A stretch of DNA of 64,000 bases from an uncultured Pseudomonadales bacterium (GTDB lineage: Bacteria > Pseudomonadota > Gammaproteobacteria > Pseudomonadales > Cellvibrionaceae), in the NCBI GenBank assembly GCA_947489425.1, contig CANLDL010000005.1, forward strand, positions 274,913 to 338,912. The letters are read 5' to 3'. The notes under the pieces are model-generated. The model was not told where the DNA came from. It did not search any database and saw only the letters and a list, made by a program, of their open reading frames with translations. Both the position numbers and the translations under genes were made by a program. This document shows, piece by piece, positions 46,766 through 56,299 of the stretch. The number at the start of each line of letters is the position of its first letter. Position 1 is the first letter of the stretch.

Positions 46766-48670
46766 ATGCTCCAAAGTATGCGCGAAAATATGAAAGGTAC
46801 GGTAGCGATAGTTGTCGTCGTTTTTTTAGGCTTAATTATGGCGCTTAGCTTGGTTGATTTTGGGGCTAGTGGTGGTCATTACGGTCAAAACTTTACCGAT
46901 GCAGCTGAGGTTAACGGTAATAAGATCACAGAGACAGAGTTGCAAAATGCACTGCAACAAGAGCGTCAGCGTTTGCAGGCGCAACTAGGAGGTAATTTAC
47001 CTCCTGAGTTTCTATCCGACGACCGTCTACGTGGGCCTGTACTGCAAGAGCTAATTAGAAACCGCGTAATACTCGATCAAGCGGTAACATCGGGCATGAC
47101 AATCAGTGATAAAGATATAAACGCCTTTATTACCCAACAACCAGAGTTTCAAATAAATGGCAGTTTTAATCCCGATCTATTTCGACAGGTGGTTGGTCAT
47201 GGTGCCGTTGCTTATCGTAATGACTTGAAGCAAAGATTGGCTGCCAATCAATTAACAGGAGCATTGGGTGGCTCAAGTTTTGTAACGCAGCAAGAACTAG
47301 AAAGAATATATGGCTTATCGCGCCAAACACGTAATTTTTCGTGGGTGTCTTTGCCTATTGCAGACTTGCCAGCAACCATTATTGTAACTAATGACGATAT
47401 TGAAAAAGAATATGAGGCCAATAAAGCGTCGTACAACACTCAAGAGCAAGTTGCGGTTGAGTTTATTGAATTGCGCGTAAGTGATTTTACAGCAAATGTT
47501 TCTGTAGCCATTGAAGACGTTCAGGATCGTTTCGATCAAGAGCGTCGACAAAACTCAAATATTGAGCGTGAAGCCGCACACATTATGATAGACGGCGACA
47601 ATGAACAAGCAGAGGCCAATATAGCGATAGTGCAAGAAAAACTCGCAGACGGTTCAGTAGATTTCGCAGAGCTTGCCTTGCAATACAGTGATGACTTTGC
47701 CAGTAAAGAGACTGGCGGTAACCTTGGTATCTCAGACGGTACAGTGTTTCCACCTGCTTTTGAAACAGCACTGGAAAACCTACAAGCGGGTGAAGTATCA
47801 GAGCCAGTTATTATTGATGGTGCAACTCATTTCATTAAATTAGTAGAAGTTATCGGTGGCGCAGACAGTGGTCCTTCTTTCGAAGAAAGCAAAGATCGTA
47901 TCGAGGCTGAATTAAAAACCATCGAGGCCGAGCAAATATATGTAGAAAGGTTAGCCGAGCTAAATGATCTTGCCTATAACGCAGAGAGCCTCGCAGAAGT
48001 TGCCAACCAGCTAGGTTTATCTGTTGGTGAGACAGCTTTATTCACACGTGGTGGTGGTAGTGATGCAGTGCTAAGCGATGGCCGTGTTGTTAGTGCAGCG
48101 TTTAGCGACCAAGTGTTGCTAGAGCGTTTCTCTAGTGAGGTGCTAGAGCTAGCACCTGATCATGCCGTAGTGGTTAAGTTAACTAAGCATGAGCCCGTAC
48201 GTACGCAAACCTTAGACGAAAAATCCCAAGATATTATTAATAAGTTAAAAATCGAGCGTGCGAAAAAACAATTAGCTGAGCAAGCCGAAGAACTACAAGC
48301 TGCATTAGCTACAGGTAAAAGCTTAGATGATATTGCTAAAGACAATGGCTTTGTTGTAAATAGCGAGAACAATATTACGCGTGAAACTCGTAGTATTGAT
48401 GCAGAGCTTGTTAGCCATGTATTTACATTAGCTAAACCTAGCTCAGAGCAAACACCTGTTACATCGTCGCTTTATTTAGCGAACAATGATTATGTTTTAG
48501 TATCTCTTAATAATGTAAATAATGCGGATTTTTCTTCACTGAGCGAAGAAGAGAAGCGCGGTGCACGTCTCTCATTGACTCAAGCGTCGGTTTCATCGGA
48601 ATTAAGAGCATGGCAATCAGAGCTTGTTAATAGTGCGGATATTGAAATTATTGGTGCTAATCAATATTAA
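46766..48670 (+). CDS. ppiD: Peptidyl-prolyl isomerase PpiD (SurA N-terminal and parvulin domains)
   Basis: The 634-residue protein starts MLQSMRENMKGT at ATG 46766, the standard PpiD opening, with GAGG six bases before it; a TTG four codons upstream was rejected. It has one N-terminal transmembrane helix (about 14-36), a SurA_N-like chaperone region, and a parvulin domain around residues 260-370 (EAAHIMIDGDNE, DDFASKETGGNLGISDGTVFPPAFE is the family pattern, quoted in parts). It is anchored in the inner membrane facing the periplasm and helps newly exported proteins fold. Confidence 0.92.
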   Translation: MLQSMRENMKGTVAIVVVVFLGLIMALSLVDFGASGGHYGQNFTDAAEVNGNKITETELQNALQQERQRLQAQLGGNLPPEFLSDDRLRGPVLQELIRNRVILDQAVTSGMTISDKDINAFITQQPEFQINGSFNPDLFRQVVGHGAVAYRNDLKQRLAANQLTGALGGSSFVTQQELERIYGLSRQTRNFSWVSLPIADLPATIIVTNDDIEKEYEANKASYNTQEQVAVEFIELRVSDFTANVSVAIEDVQDRFDQERRQNSNIEREAAHIMIDGDNEQAEANIAIVQEKLADGSVDFAELALQYSDDFASKETGGNLGISDGTVFPPAFETALENLQAGEVSEPVIIDGATHFIKLVEVIGGADSGPSFEESKDRIEAELKTIEAEQIYVERLAELNDLAYNAESLAEVANQLGLSVGETALFTRGGGSDAVLSDGRVVSAAFSDQVLLERFSSEVLELAPDHAVVVKLTKHEPVRTQTLDEKSQDIINKLKIERAKKQLAEQAEELQAALATGKSLDDIAKDNGFVVNSENNITRETRSIDAELVSHVFTLAKPSSEQTPVTSSLYLANNDYVLVSLNNVNNADFSSLSEEEKRGARLSLTQASVSSELRAWQSELVNSADIEIIGANQY

Positions 48671-48683
48671 TTGATCAGAAATG

Positions 48684-51578
48684 TTAGTTGGGTAGCGTAT
48701 TAAAGAAACGCTGCTCAACTAATTGACTAGGTAAAGGTTTACTAAACAAATACCCTTGTAGTTGGTCCGTGTCGCATTGGGCTAAAAATTCGGCCTGTTT
48801 TGTTGTTTCTACCCCTTCGGCTACTATGACGTACCCTATACTTTTACCGAGACTAATCAATGATGTGAGTAGGGCCAAAGCATTTTTATCTTGCTCTATT
48901 TTGATAATAAAAGAGCGGTCGATTTTTAATGTTGTCGCCGGTAAATCTAGCAGGTAAGAAAGAGATGAATAGCCAGTACCAAAATCGTCAATGGCTATTT
49001 TAATTCCCAAATCTCTTATATCTTGCAAAGTAGATAATGACTTTTCCTTATCGTTAATCATAACGCTTTCAGTAACTTCTAATTCAATCATTGAATAAGT
49101 GACAAGAGGAAAGCGTTCTACAGTATTTGTAATAAACTCAATAAAATTATCTCGAACGAGCTGATCTGGCGATACGTTGATGGATATATTACCTACCTTG
49201 TAACCTTTTTCTAGCCATTGTTGCCATTGGCTAATACTCATTTCAAATACAAGTTGTCCAAGCTCATGGATAGCCCCCGTTTTTTCTGCAATATCTATTG
49301 CTGTTATGGGAGAAATAGAGCCGTAGGTTTTGTGTGTCCAGCGAAACAGTGATTCAAAGCCAACAATGTTAATTCCTGTTTTCTGTGCATCTACTTTGAC
49401 CTGGAAGTAAACCTCTATTTTTCGCTGCTCAATGGCTTTTATTAGATCCTTTTCAAGTATGTTTTGTTTGACTATATATTCGCTCATACCATATTCATAG
49501 ACAGTGTATTGATTACCGCCCTTATTTTTTGAAAAGTACATGGCAATATCGGCATACCTGAGTGCGGTTTCGTAAGTGTCGCAGCTATCGGGAATTGTTG
49601 AGATTCCAATACTACTACCAATAGTTAATACTTTATTATCGATAGTGAATGGCTGCTGTATTTCTTTAATTAGGCGCTTGCAAAGCACCTCGATTACTAT
49701 CGGCAAAGAGGCAGCTTGAGTGGGTTGGGTAATCACGATAAATTCATCACCGCTTAAGCGAGATAGGCATTCATCATTATTTAATAATAGATGTACACGG
49801 GCAGTAAAGGCTTTGAGTAGCTTATCACCCATATTATGACCATAGTTGTCATTGATTAGTTTGAAGCCATCGAGATCAATAAATAGAAAAGCAAAAGCAG
49901 TGTTGTTTTTATTCAGGCTTGACAGTTTTTTTTCAAATAAAACACTTGTCTGTGAGCGATTAGGTAAATTGGTTAAGCTGTCATAATTTGCACGGTGTGA
50001 CAACATTGATTCTCTGTTCAATGCTTCAAAGGCAACCCCAACACGGTGAGAAAAATTAATAAGTTTTGACTTCGTAAAGTGATTGACTATTTGATCGTCA
50101 AATGTGGCAATAATATATGTCCAATTTTTTGAGTCATGAGAAATAGGTATTACACACGCTAGTTTTTCCTTGTCAGATAATCGTTTTTTAAGATGCTGAT
50201 GCTCTATATTATTGATTTCTTTTATTTTAAGGCGGTTAGGTGGAAATGCTTTATCGATAGACGTATTAATGTAGTCAATTTCGCTATTACTTAAGTTGAT
50301 TTTTTGTAAATTTGTCTCTGTTATGTCATCTTTTGGTGTTATTAAATCGTGATGACTATTTTTATCTTTTGAATAGTAATAAAACTCATCCAGAGAGAGT
50401 ATGACCCTTTTAGTATTAATAAAAATAACAGACTCGCAATCAATTATTGCGGCTAAACAGTGAATAATACTTTTTACAATTTCCTCAGAGTCACTAGAAG
50501 ATAGAATGAGCTGATCTATTTTATAAAATCGTTGATATTCAGTATTGATGTTTCTAAGGCCGCTGGCCATCTCATTAAAAGATACAGCAAGCTCGCCAAA
50601 TTCATCATCGCTATTAATTTTTATCGCACTATCATAATTATTGTTCAGTATTTTTCGAGTTCCATCAATTAGTTGGCGAATAATATCTAAGTTTTTTCGA
50701 ATAATAATGGAGGATAAAAGTACGACCAGCAATAACGAAAATAGAATTAAAGGCAGGAATATATTTCTAAATTCAGCACTTCTTTTCTTTGCAATATTCG
50801 AGCTTTGCGAAGCAATTATAATCCAATCATCTATGTTGAACTCATGATCCATAAATAAAGGCCAGTATGTAGATAATGTGCTTTTGTCAACAGATGTTAG
50901 CAATCGTGATTTCTTTGATGTAACGGTTTTTTTTATTTCTTCAAGGTGATTTTTATTAATGTTTTCATTGCAAAATAAGACCCCATCATTAAAAGTTGTT
51001 ACGCATAGTTGAGCTTCGTCTGCGATAGCCCTGGCATCCCATAGGAATTTCGAATTAACTCTACCGTATATACCATTCTTTAGTGCTATATAAATATTTT
51101 GCTTCCTGTCGGTATTTTTAATGGTAATGATTCGGCTGCTATCGTCAATCTTATGATAATCTATATTATCACTTGCTTCTCCCCACAATACTGTTTTCTT
51201 TTCATTGGATGACCGTATAATAACAGAGCTGAAGTAGAGGGAGACATTGTTTTGCACGAAAGATAAATTATCCTGAGTTAACAACTCATCGGCATTATTG
51301 GCTAATGTATCTTTTGCTAGCTTTAGTCGAGAGAAAAGCGATAGGCCATACTCTTTAGAAATGCTTTGTAATGTGTTGATTGTATCCGTCTTAATAATTT
51401 TTTGGACGTGGTAGTAAGAAATCAAAGAGCCTATTAATAAAGGAAGAAATGACGCCAGCACGAAAAATATTAAAATCTTTTGGGCTAGCTTCCCACTAAA
51501 TATCGTCAGTTTTTTATTTGAGCTAGTAATCTTCAGCGACTCCCACAAATCCTCCATTATTAGCACGGACAATATCAT
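48684..51578 (-). CDS. Membrane GGDEF-EAL protein (cyclic di-GMP signalling)
   Basis: The 964-residue protein has a transmembrane helix near 33-55, a periplasmic sensor of about 215 residues, and a second helix near 275-297. A HAMP segment, a GAF-like region (about 350-520), GGDEF (about 530-690) and EAL (about 700-950) follow. The diguanylate cyclase motif reads SGDEF and the phosphodiesterase motif reads ESL in GFESLFRW. The other EAL residues are kept: NVSPDQL, VTESVM, DDFGTGYSSL, TLKID, AEGVET. It is probably an active phosphodiesterase; cyclase activity is less certain. The 5' end overlaps the pseudopilin gene by 56 bases. The start is uncertain (ATG 51578 or 51557). Confidence 0.88.
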   Translation of the reverse strand: MILSVLIMEDLWESLKITSSNKKLTIFSGKLAQKILIFFVLASFLPLLIGSLISYYHVQKIIKTDTINTLQSISKEYGLSLFSRLKLAKDTLANNADELLTQDNLSFVQNNVSLYFSSVIIRSSNEKKTVLWGEASDNIDYHKIDDSSRIITIKNTDRKQNIYIALKNGIYGRVNSKFLWDARAIADEAQLCVTTFNDGVLFCNENINKNHLEEIKKTVTSKKSRLLTSVDKSTLSTYWPLFMDHEFNIDDWIIIASQSSNIAKKRSAEFRNIFLPLILFSLLLVVLLSSIIIRKNLDIIRQLIDGTRKILNNNYDSAIKINSDDEFGELAVSFNEMASGLRNINTEYQRFYKIDQLILSSSDSEEIVKSIIHCLAAIIDCESVIFINTKRVILSLDEFYYYSKDKNSHHDLITPKDDITETNLQKINLSNSEIDYINTSIDKAFPPNRLKIKEINNIEHQHLKKRLSDKEKLACVIPISHDSKNWTYIIATFDDQIVNHFTKSKLINFSHRVGVAFEALNRESMLSHRANYDSLTNLPNRSQTSVLFEKKLSSLNKNNTAFAFLFIDLDGFKLINDNYGHNMGDKLLKAFTARVHLLLNNDECLSRLSGDEFIVITQPTQAASLPIVIEVLCKRLIKEIQQPFTIDNKVLTIGSSIGISTIPDSCDTYETALRYADIAMYFSKNKGGNQYTVYEYGMSEYIVKQNILEKDLIKAIEQRKIEVYFQVKVDAQKTGINIVGFESLFRWTHKTYGSISPITAIDIAEKTGAIHELGQLVFEMSISQWQQWLEKGYKVGNISINVSPDQLVRDNFIEFITNTVERFPLVTYSMIELEVTESVMINDKEKSLSTLQDIRDLGIKIAIDDFGTGYSSLSYLLDLPATTLKIDRSFIIKIEQDKNALALLTSLISLGKSIGYVIVAEGVETTKQAEFLAQCDTDQLQGYLFSKPLPSQLVEQRFFNTLPN

Positions 51579-51987
51579 CCTGGCTTTGTTGAGCTGTTAA
51601 TGGGCCAGCACTACGCCCATCGGGTCCACTGCTGTATAGGTCGTAATCAGAATTAATTGGTACTAGATTTCTATCTTTTCTTGCTTGGCCGTTTCCGTTA
51701 GTTGTAGCTATGTTTAAATAACCAAAGGGGTTACCCCAAATATCTCTTTCGCCATCTAAACCCACCTCAGCTAGAGTAGCTGGGAATACTCCATCATTGG
51801 CGAAGGCATGGCTTTCAATAATAAGCTCCATTACGTTTATTTGTTTAATTGTTTTATTGATTTGAGCCTCTTCTATATAGGACATATAAGAGGGAATGGC
51901 CACTGCAGAAATAATAGAAATCAATGCAATAACAATCATCAATTCGACTAATGTGAGGCCGTTTGAACTATTTTTGTAGTTATGCAT
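51523..51987 (-). CDS. GspG-like type II secretion pseudopilin / type IV pilin-like protein
   Basis: The 154-residue protein has a short leader and prepilin peptidase site with a class III N-terminus (SNGLTLVELMIVIALI; cleavage after glycine, E at +5). Its C-terminal half follows the GspG pattern: DIWGNPFGYLN, RKDRNLVPINSDYDLYSSGPDGRS and DDIVRANNGGFVG. GspG is the major pseudopilin of type II secretion. No other gsp genes are in the window, so this is an orphan. It overlaps the GGDEF-EAL gene, suggesting translational coupling of a pilus-like fibre and a cyclic di-GMP enzyme. Confidence 0.85.
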   Translation of the reverse strand: MHNYKNSSNGLTLVELMIVIALISIISAVAIPSYMSYIEEAQINKTIKQINVMELIIESHAFANDGVFPATLAEVGLDGERDIWGNPFGYLNIATTNGNGQARKDRNLVPINSDYDLYSSGPDGRSAGPLTAQQSQDDIVRANNGGFVGVAEDY

Positions 51988-52288
51988 AAAAGGCTCTTAT
52001 AAAACTTATTTTTAAACCTCCTGTAGTATTATCCTTAGACCCCCTGTAAAACTTATCCTTCAAATAAGTATAGTTGAATATTTTTACCATGTCTGAATGA
52101 TATTCAATTTACTGTTGTATAAATAAGTAAACACATGGCTATAAACTTGCCATTTTTTTGTCGCAAAATAGTGGGTAGAATAATTAGGCTTTATAAGTCA
52201 CTGAATTTATTGGTTAAATAATATTGGCATTAGCTTTGCTATGTATCATCTATAAGTCTCTTTAGAGTCAAAAAGGTGTAAATACTCC
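51988..52288. other. Divergent region between the pseudopilin gene and flrB
   Basis: It contains the flrB sigma-54 motif at 52225-52240. Near 52017-52063 there are two or three imperfect 24-base direct repeats (CCTGTA...TTATCCTT) of unknown meaning. Confidence 0.5.
52225..52240 (+). promoter_or_regulatory. Sigma-54 promoter of flrBC
   Basis: TGGCATTAGCTTTGCT has GG (52226-52227) and GC (52238-52239) exactly 10 bases apart and a good -12 half (TTTGCT). The transcription start would be near 52251, 38 bases before the ATG. In Pseudomonas and Vibrio this step is driven by the master regulator FleQ/FlrA. Confidence 0.75.
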
Positions 52289-53518
52289 ATGGCACAAGCA
52301 CAGAATATTATAGAATCAAAAAAATCGATGACTAACCCTCAAGTATTTTTAGCAACCGAGGCTAAAGTGAGTGAGGTGCCTGAAACACAATCACCCGAAA
52401 AGTTACAAAATACCTTTGAAGTATTTAACCAATTATCTCATCAGCTAGCAGACTCATATCAGCACCTTGAACAGCGCGTTATGGATTTAACCGAAGAGTT
52501 AGATACTGTCAGCGAGCAACGTATCGGTGAGCTTAAAGAGAAAGAACAGCTAGCACACCGTTTAGAAGTACTGATCAATGTATTACCCGGTGGTGTCGTT
52601 GTGCTAGATAAACATGGTTTTATTATTGATGCTAACCCAACCGCAGAGTCACTATTAAAGCCTGAGTTGCAAGGGTGTAAATGGCGCGAAATTATTCAAA
52701 CGTGCATCGTACCTAAAGATGACGATGGGCATGAGGTGTCTAATCATCAAGGGCGTCGTATCAGTATTGTCACCCGCTCGTTGGGTGAAGAAGGGCAAAT
52801 TATTTTGCTGACAGACCAAACAGAAACACGCAATTTACAAGCAGAACTTAGCCGTAATGAGCGCTTGTCTGCACTAGGTAAAATGGTCTCGACGCTGGCT
52901 CACCAAGTAAGAACCCCCCTGTCATCTGCCATGCTTTATGCTAATCATCTTTGCCGAAATGATATTAAATCAACTCAGCGTGAAGAATTCTCCCATAAAT
53001 TAGTGAACCGCCTTAATTATATGGAACGACAAGTCCGCGACATGTTGCTCTTTGTGAAAGGGGATGTACCTATTACCGACAGAGTCGACGTTGAACAACT
53101 ACAAAAAAGCCTAGCTGAGGCAATCGAAATGCCAATTAAGGCCTATAAAGCCAATTGCCATGTGGAATACTTAACCGACGATTGCGCTATACGGTGCAAT
53201 CTTGATGCTGTGAGTGGTGCACTATTAAATTTAGTGAACAATAGCCTACAAGCATCGAAAGAGCCTGCCGATATTATCATTCGCTTTGAGCGTAAGGAGC
53301 ATCAACTACATATTACTATTTTAGACCGTGGTGAGGGTGTTGATCCTACCATCGAGAAAAATTTAAATACGATGTTTTTTACTACCAAAGAGCAAGGTAC
53401 CGGTATTGGTTTATCGGTTGTGCGCATTGTTGCGCAATCGCATGGTGGCAGTTTTACCTTAAGTAATCGACAAGAGGGCGGTACCTGTGCGCGCTTAACC
53501 TTGCCGCTTTGTCGATAA
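52289..53518 (+). CDS. flrB: Flagellar two-component sensor kinase FlrB/FleS
   Basis: The 409-residue soluble kinase has a coiled coil at about 40-90, a PAS domain at about 92-180, and a HisKA domain with the phosphorylated histidine H205 in STLAHQVRTPLSS. A HATPase domain follows with LLNLVNNSLQAS, DRGEGVDP and GTGIGLSVVRIVAQSHGG. There are no transmembrane helices, as expected for FlrB. It phosphorylates FlrC, encoded 63 bases downstream, to switch on class III flagellar genes. Confidence 0.95.
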   Translation: MAQAQNIIESKKSMTNPQVFLATEAKVSEVPETQSPEKLQNTFEVFNQLSHQLADSYQHLEQRVMDLTEELDTVSEQRIGELKEKEQLAHRLEVLINVLPGGVVVLDKHGFIIDANPTAESLLKPELQGCKWREIIQTCIVPKDDDGHEVSNHQGRRISIVTRSLGEEGQIILLTDQTETRNLQAELSRNERLSALGKMVSTLAHQVRTPLSSAMLYANHLCRNDIKSTQREEFSHKLVNRLNYMERQVRDMLLFVKGDVPITDRVDVEQLQKSLAEAIEMPIKAYKANCHVEYLTDDCAIRCNLDAVSGALLNLVNNSLQASKEPADIIIRFERKEHQLHITILDRGEGVDPTIEKNLNTMFFTTKEQGTGIGLSVVRIVAQSHGGSFTLSNRQEGGTCARLTLPLCR

Positions 53519-53581
53519 GCGTTGTTTTATAGTTATTAATAGTAAACCTAATTTTAAAAGAGATGATAAGGAAGACCGGTC

Positions 53582-55075
53582 ATGAGTCTTGCACTAAAAG
53601 ACAATCAAACTGAAATAATTCCAAAGGTACTCGTCGTTGAAGACGACCCGTCCTTGAGAGAAGCACTGCAGGATACGTTATCCTTAGCCGATTACTATTC
53701 CATTGGTGCTGCCAATGTTGAGGCTGCACTTGAGATCCTCGCTAATCAGAATGATATTGCGATGATTGTCTCCGACGTCAATATGGGTAAATTAAGTGGT
53801 CACGATCTACTACGCCAAGTAAAAAGTGACTATGCACATATCCCTATGTTATTGATTACCGCTTATGCCAGTATTCGTGATTCTGTCGATGCTATTCGCA
53901 ATGGCGCGATCGATTATTTGGTAAAACCTTTCGAGCCAAAAGCGCTTGTTGATATTGTTGCCAAACAACTCGATGGCCGTGAAGATGTGATGAGCGACGA
54001 GCCTATTGCTAAGTCTGCCAACAGCCAGCAGTTATTACAATTAGCGAACCGTATGGCACAAACTGATTCGACCGTATTAATTATTGGCGAATCGGGTACA
54101 GGTAAAGAAGTATTGGCGCGCTATATTCATCAAAAATCACCACGCGTCAAAAAACCATTTATTGCCATTAACTGCGCAGCTATTCCAGAGAATATGCTAG
54201 AGGCTATGCTTTTTGGTTACGAAAAGGGTGCCTATACCGGTGCTTATGCCAGTGCGCCAGGTAAATTTGAACAAGCTAATGGTGGCACTTTATTACTCGA
54301 TGAAATATCAGAAATGGATATGGGTTTACAGGCAAAATTATTACGAGTACTACAAGAAAAAGAAGTGGAACGATTAGGAGGTAGAAAAGTAATACCGCTT
54401 AATGTGCGTGTTATTGCTACTTCTAATAGAGATATGCAAACACAGATTAGTGAAGGTAAATTCAGAGAAGATCTGTATTATCGTCTAAGCGTTTTACCTT
54501 TGCAGTGGCGACCACTGCGTGAGCGTCGAGAAGATATATTACCGCTAGCAAGCCGTCTGTTACAAAAACATGCACTTAAACAAAGCCGTACAGGTATGGC
54601 GCTCGACGAGTCGGCACAACTGGCTTTATTTAATTACAGCTGGCCGGGTAATGTTCGTGAGCTAGACAACGTCATGCAGCGAGCCATGATATTACAAGCC
54701 GGCACATTGATAACTGAAGAAGATCTTGGGCTCGATTTATTAATAAGTATGGAATCACCGGCAGCAACTGTAGCGCCCTTTGAAAAAATCAATGAGCTAG
54801 ATGGCGTGCGAGATATAGAGAATACGAACGTGCTACCAGAACGATGCACTACAGAACTTCCAAGTGATAATGGAGTCTTAAATAAGCCAACACAATTAGG
54901 TGACGATTTAAAACAACGCGAGTTTGAAATTATTGTTGATACACTTAAAGAAGAAAAGGGCAGCCGAAAAAATACTGCTCAGCGCCTAGGTATTAGCCCA
55001 AGAACGTTGCGTTATAAGCTTGCCAAAATGCGAGAAATTGGCCTTAATTTAGAAGAGGCAATGGATTTAGTATAA
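53582..55075 (+). CDS. flrC: Flagellar sigma-54 response regulator FlrC/FleR
   Basis: The 497-residue protein has a receiver domain with the phospho-acceptor D65 in IVSDVNMG. The AAA+ domain has GESGTGKEVLAR and the sigma-54 contact loop GAYTGA (GAFTGA in most relatives). A Fis-type helix-turn-helix lies at the end (NTAQRLGISPRTLRYKLAKMR). It activates sigma-54 promoters of the basal body and hook genes. The sigma-54-like site before fliE is a likely target. AGGAAGACCGGTC precedes the ATG. Confidence 0.95.
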   Translation: MSLALKDNQTEIIPKVLVVEDDPSLREALQDTLSLADYYSIGAANVEAALEILANQNDIAMIVSDVNMGKLSGHDLLRQVKSDYAHIPMLLITAYASIRDSVDAIRNGAIDYLVKPFEPKALVDIVAKQLDGREDVMSDEPIAKSANSQQLLQLANRMAQTDSTVLIIGESGTGKEVLARYIHQKSPRVKKPFIAINCAAIPENMLEAMLFGYEKGAYTGAYASAPGKFEQANGGTLLLDEISEMDMGLQAKLLRVLQEKEVERLGGRKVIPLNVRVIATSNRDMQTQISEGKFREDLYYRLSVLPLQWRPLRERREDILPLASRLLQKHALKQSRTGMALDESAQLALFNYSWPGNVRELDNVMQRAMILQAGTLITEEDLGLDLLISMESPAATVAPFEKINELDGVRDIENTNVLPERCTTELPSDNGVLNKPTQLGDDLKQREFEIIVDTLKEEKGSRKNTAQRLGISPRTLRYKLAKMREIGLNLEEAMDLV

Positions 55076-55322
55076 ACACTTATATAATAGTCATTTGTAA
55101 TAAATAAAAATTATAAAATACTAAAAAGAAAGGATAGATAAAGCGAATAATTGATGATAATTTTATTAAGTAAATGCTAATTTGTTAATAATTCTGTCAT
55201 CTTAATTTTATAAAGTAACGTAAATTTACTTGTTAATATGCGTCATTATAGCGTTTAGCGGTGTACTAAAAAGATTTGATAATAACTTATTTTTACCACT
55301 TGTTAATTTTTAAGGAGTGACT

Positions 55323-55532
55323 ATGAGTAATTTAACCTCTTCTTCAAATTCTATGTCCAGCGAGACCTTTCTCGGGTTTGACGAGGACTTTGCCACAATT
55401 GACGATGAAGCATCTACAGATACCTCATCAATATCTCATGAGCCTTTTATCGATGCCCGAAGGCGTTTAGAGTCCATGCTTGATGAGAGAAATTTAGAGA
55501 AAGATATCAAAGAGTTTGATTTTGATTTCTAA
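55323..55532 (+). CDS. Small acidic protein of unknown function
   Basis: The 69-residue protein starts at ATG 55323, five bases after AAGGAG; a GTG two codons earlier overlaps the ribosome-binding site and was rejected. It is Ser/Asp-rich at the front and ends in a charged helix (FIDARRRLESMLDERNLEKD) and FDFDF. The strong ribosome-binding site and a following terminator show that it is a real gene. It lies between flrC and fliE, but no flagellar role is established. I do not recognise the family. Confidence 0.75.
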   Translation: MSNLTSSSNSMSSETFLGFDEDFATIDDEASTDTSSISHEPFIDARRRLESMLDERNLEKDIKEFDFDF

Positions 55533-55601
55533 TACGGCATTCTCAATATTGCATACTACATAACAGACAAAACACTTCTTACGAAAGAGTTATAAGCATT
55601 T

Positions 55602-55637
55602 AAAGGCTATTGCGTAAACATAGCCTTTATTCCTTTT
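55602..55637 (+). terminator. Terminator of the small acidic protein gene
   Basis: AAAGGCTAT (55602-55610) pairs with ATAGCCTTT (55620-55628), followed by ATTCCTTTTT. Confidence 0.83.
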
Positions 55638-55748
55638 TATTTCCTCCCATAATTTGTATTTTTTATAGCTTCTTCTCAAACCTCTATCGCTATTATTCCT
55701 TTAAGCATTTTGGGGGGGCGTCTATTTAATTTTAGATATGTCAAAAAT

Positions 55749-55764
55749 TGGCCTAGTTTGTGCT
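55749..55764 (+). promoter_or_regulatory. Sigma-54 promoter of the fliE operon
   Basis: TGGCCTAGTTTGTGCT has GG and GC exactly 10 bases apart. The expected start is near 55776, giving a leader of about 84 bases. The position fits the known control of fliE operons by FlrC/FleR or FlrA/FleQ. Confidence 0.65.
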
Positions 55765-55859
55765 ATTTAACTCCTTGTAAATAAAAAATACTAATTTAAG
55801 CCAAAATATTGTCATCCCACACTCAGGTGTAGAGACAAAAACGGTCAAGAGGAAACATC

Positions 55860-56225
55860 ATGATTTCTGACAGAATGGACGTAAACCGCGTATTACTTGA
55901 GATGCGTTCACTTAAAGCGCAAACACAAGCTTTTAGCCCTGTACAAGGAGCGGATGTTAAGCCAGTAAATGGTCGCTCACCACTACAAGCCGTTAACGAA
56001 ACGCCAAGCTTTAGTCAGATCATGGAGCAAGGCGTCAATTCGGTAAATAGCTTACAAAAAGCATCAGGTGCAATGGCGACTGCTTTTGAGCAAGGGCAAA
56101 GCGGTGTCAATATTACTGACGTTATGATCGCTTCACAAAAAGCAGGGGTTGCCTTTCAAAGTATGCTGCAGGTTCGCAATCGAGTTGTAGAGTCCTATCG
56201 CGATATTATGAATATGCCGGTATAA
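55860..56225 (+). CDS. fliE: Flagellar hook-basal body protein FliE
   Basis: The 121-residue protein has the FliE C-terminal domain: [40 protein letters not shown], and [17 protein letters not shown] at the very end. It links the MS ring to the rod in the periplasm and is exported without a signal peptide. AAGAGGAAACATC precedes the ATG. It is the first gene of the fliEFGHIJ operon. Confidence 0.96.
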   Translation: MISDRMDVNRVLLEMRSLKAQTQAFSPVQGADVKPVNGRSPLQAVNETPSFSQIMEQGVNSVNSLQKASGAMATAFEQGQSGVNITDVMIASQKAGVAFQSMLQVRNRVVESYRDIMNMPV

Positions 56226-56299
56226 ATATTGCGCACCGAGCAAAGGTAATACACACATTAAAACAATAGCCAACCACAACATTTAAGAAGAGCAAAAGC

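Larger units (their letters stand above)
55533..55859. other. Intergenic region before fliE
   Basis: It holds the terminator at 55602-55635 and the sigma-54-like promoter at 55749-55764. No gene was seen. Confidence 0.55.

Noticed and set aside
52017..52063. Imperfect 24-base tandem repeats between the pseudopilin gene and flrB
   Set aside because: Too short and diverged to assign a function; noted only within the intergenic entry.
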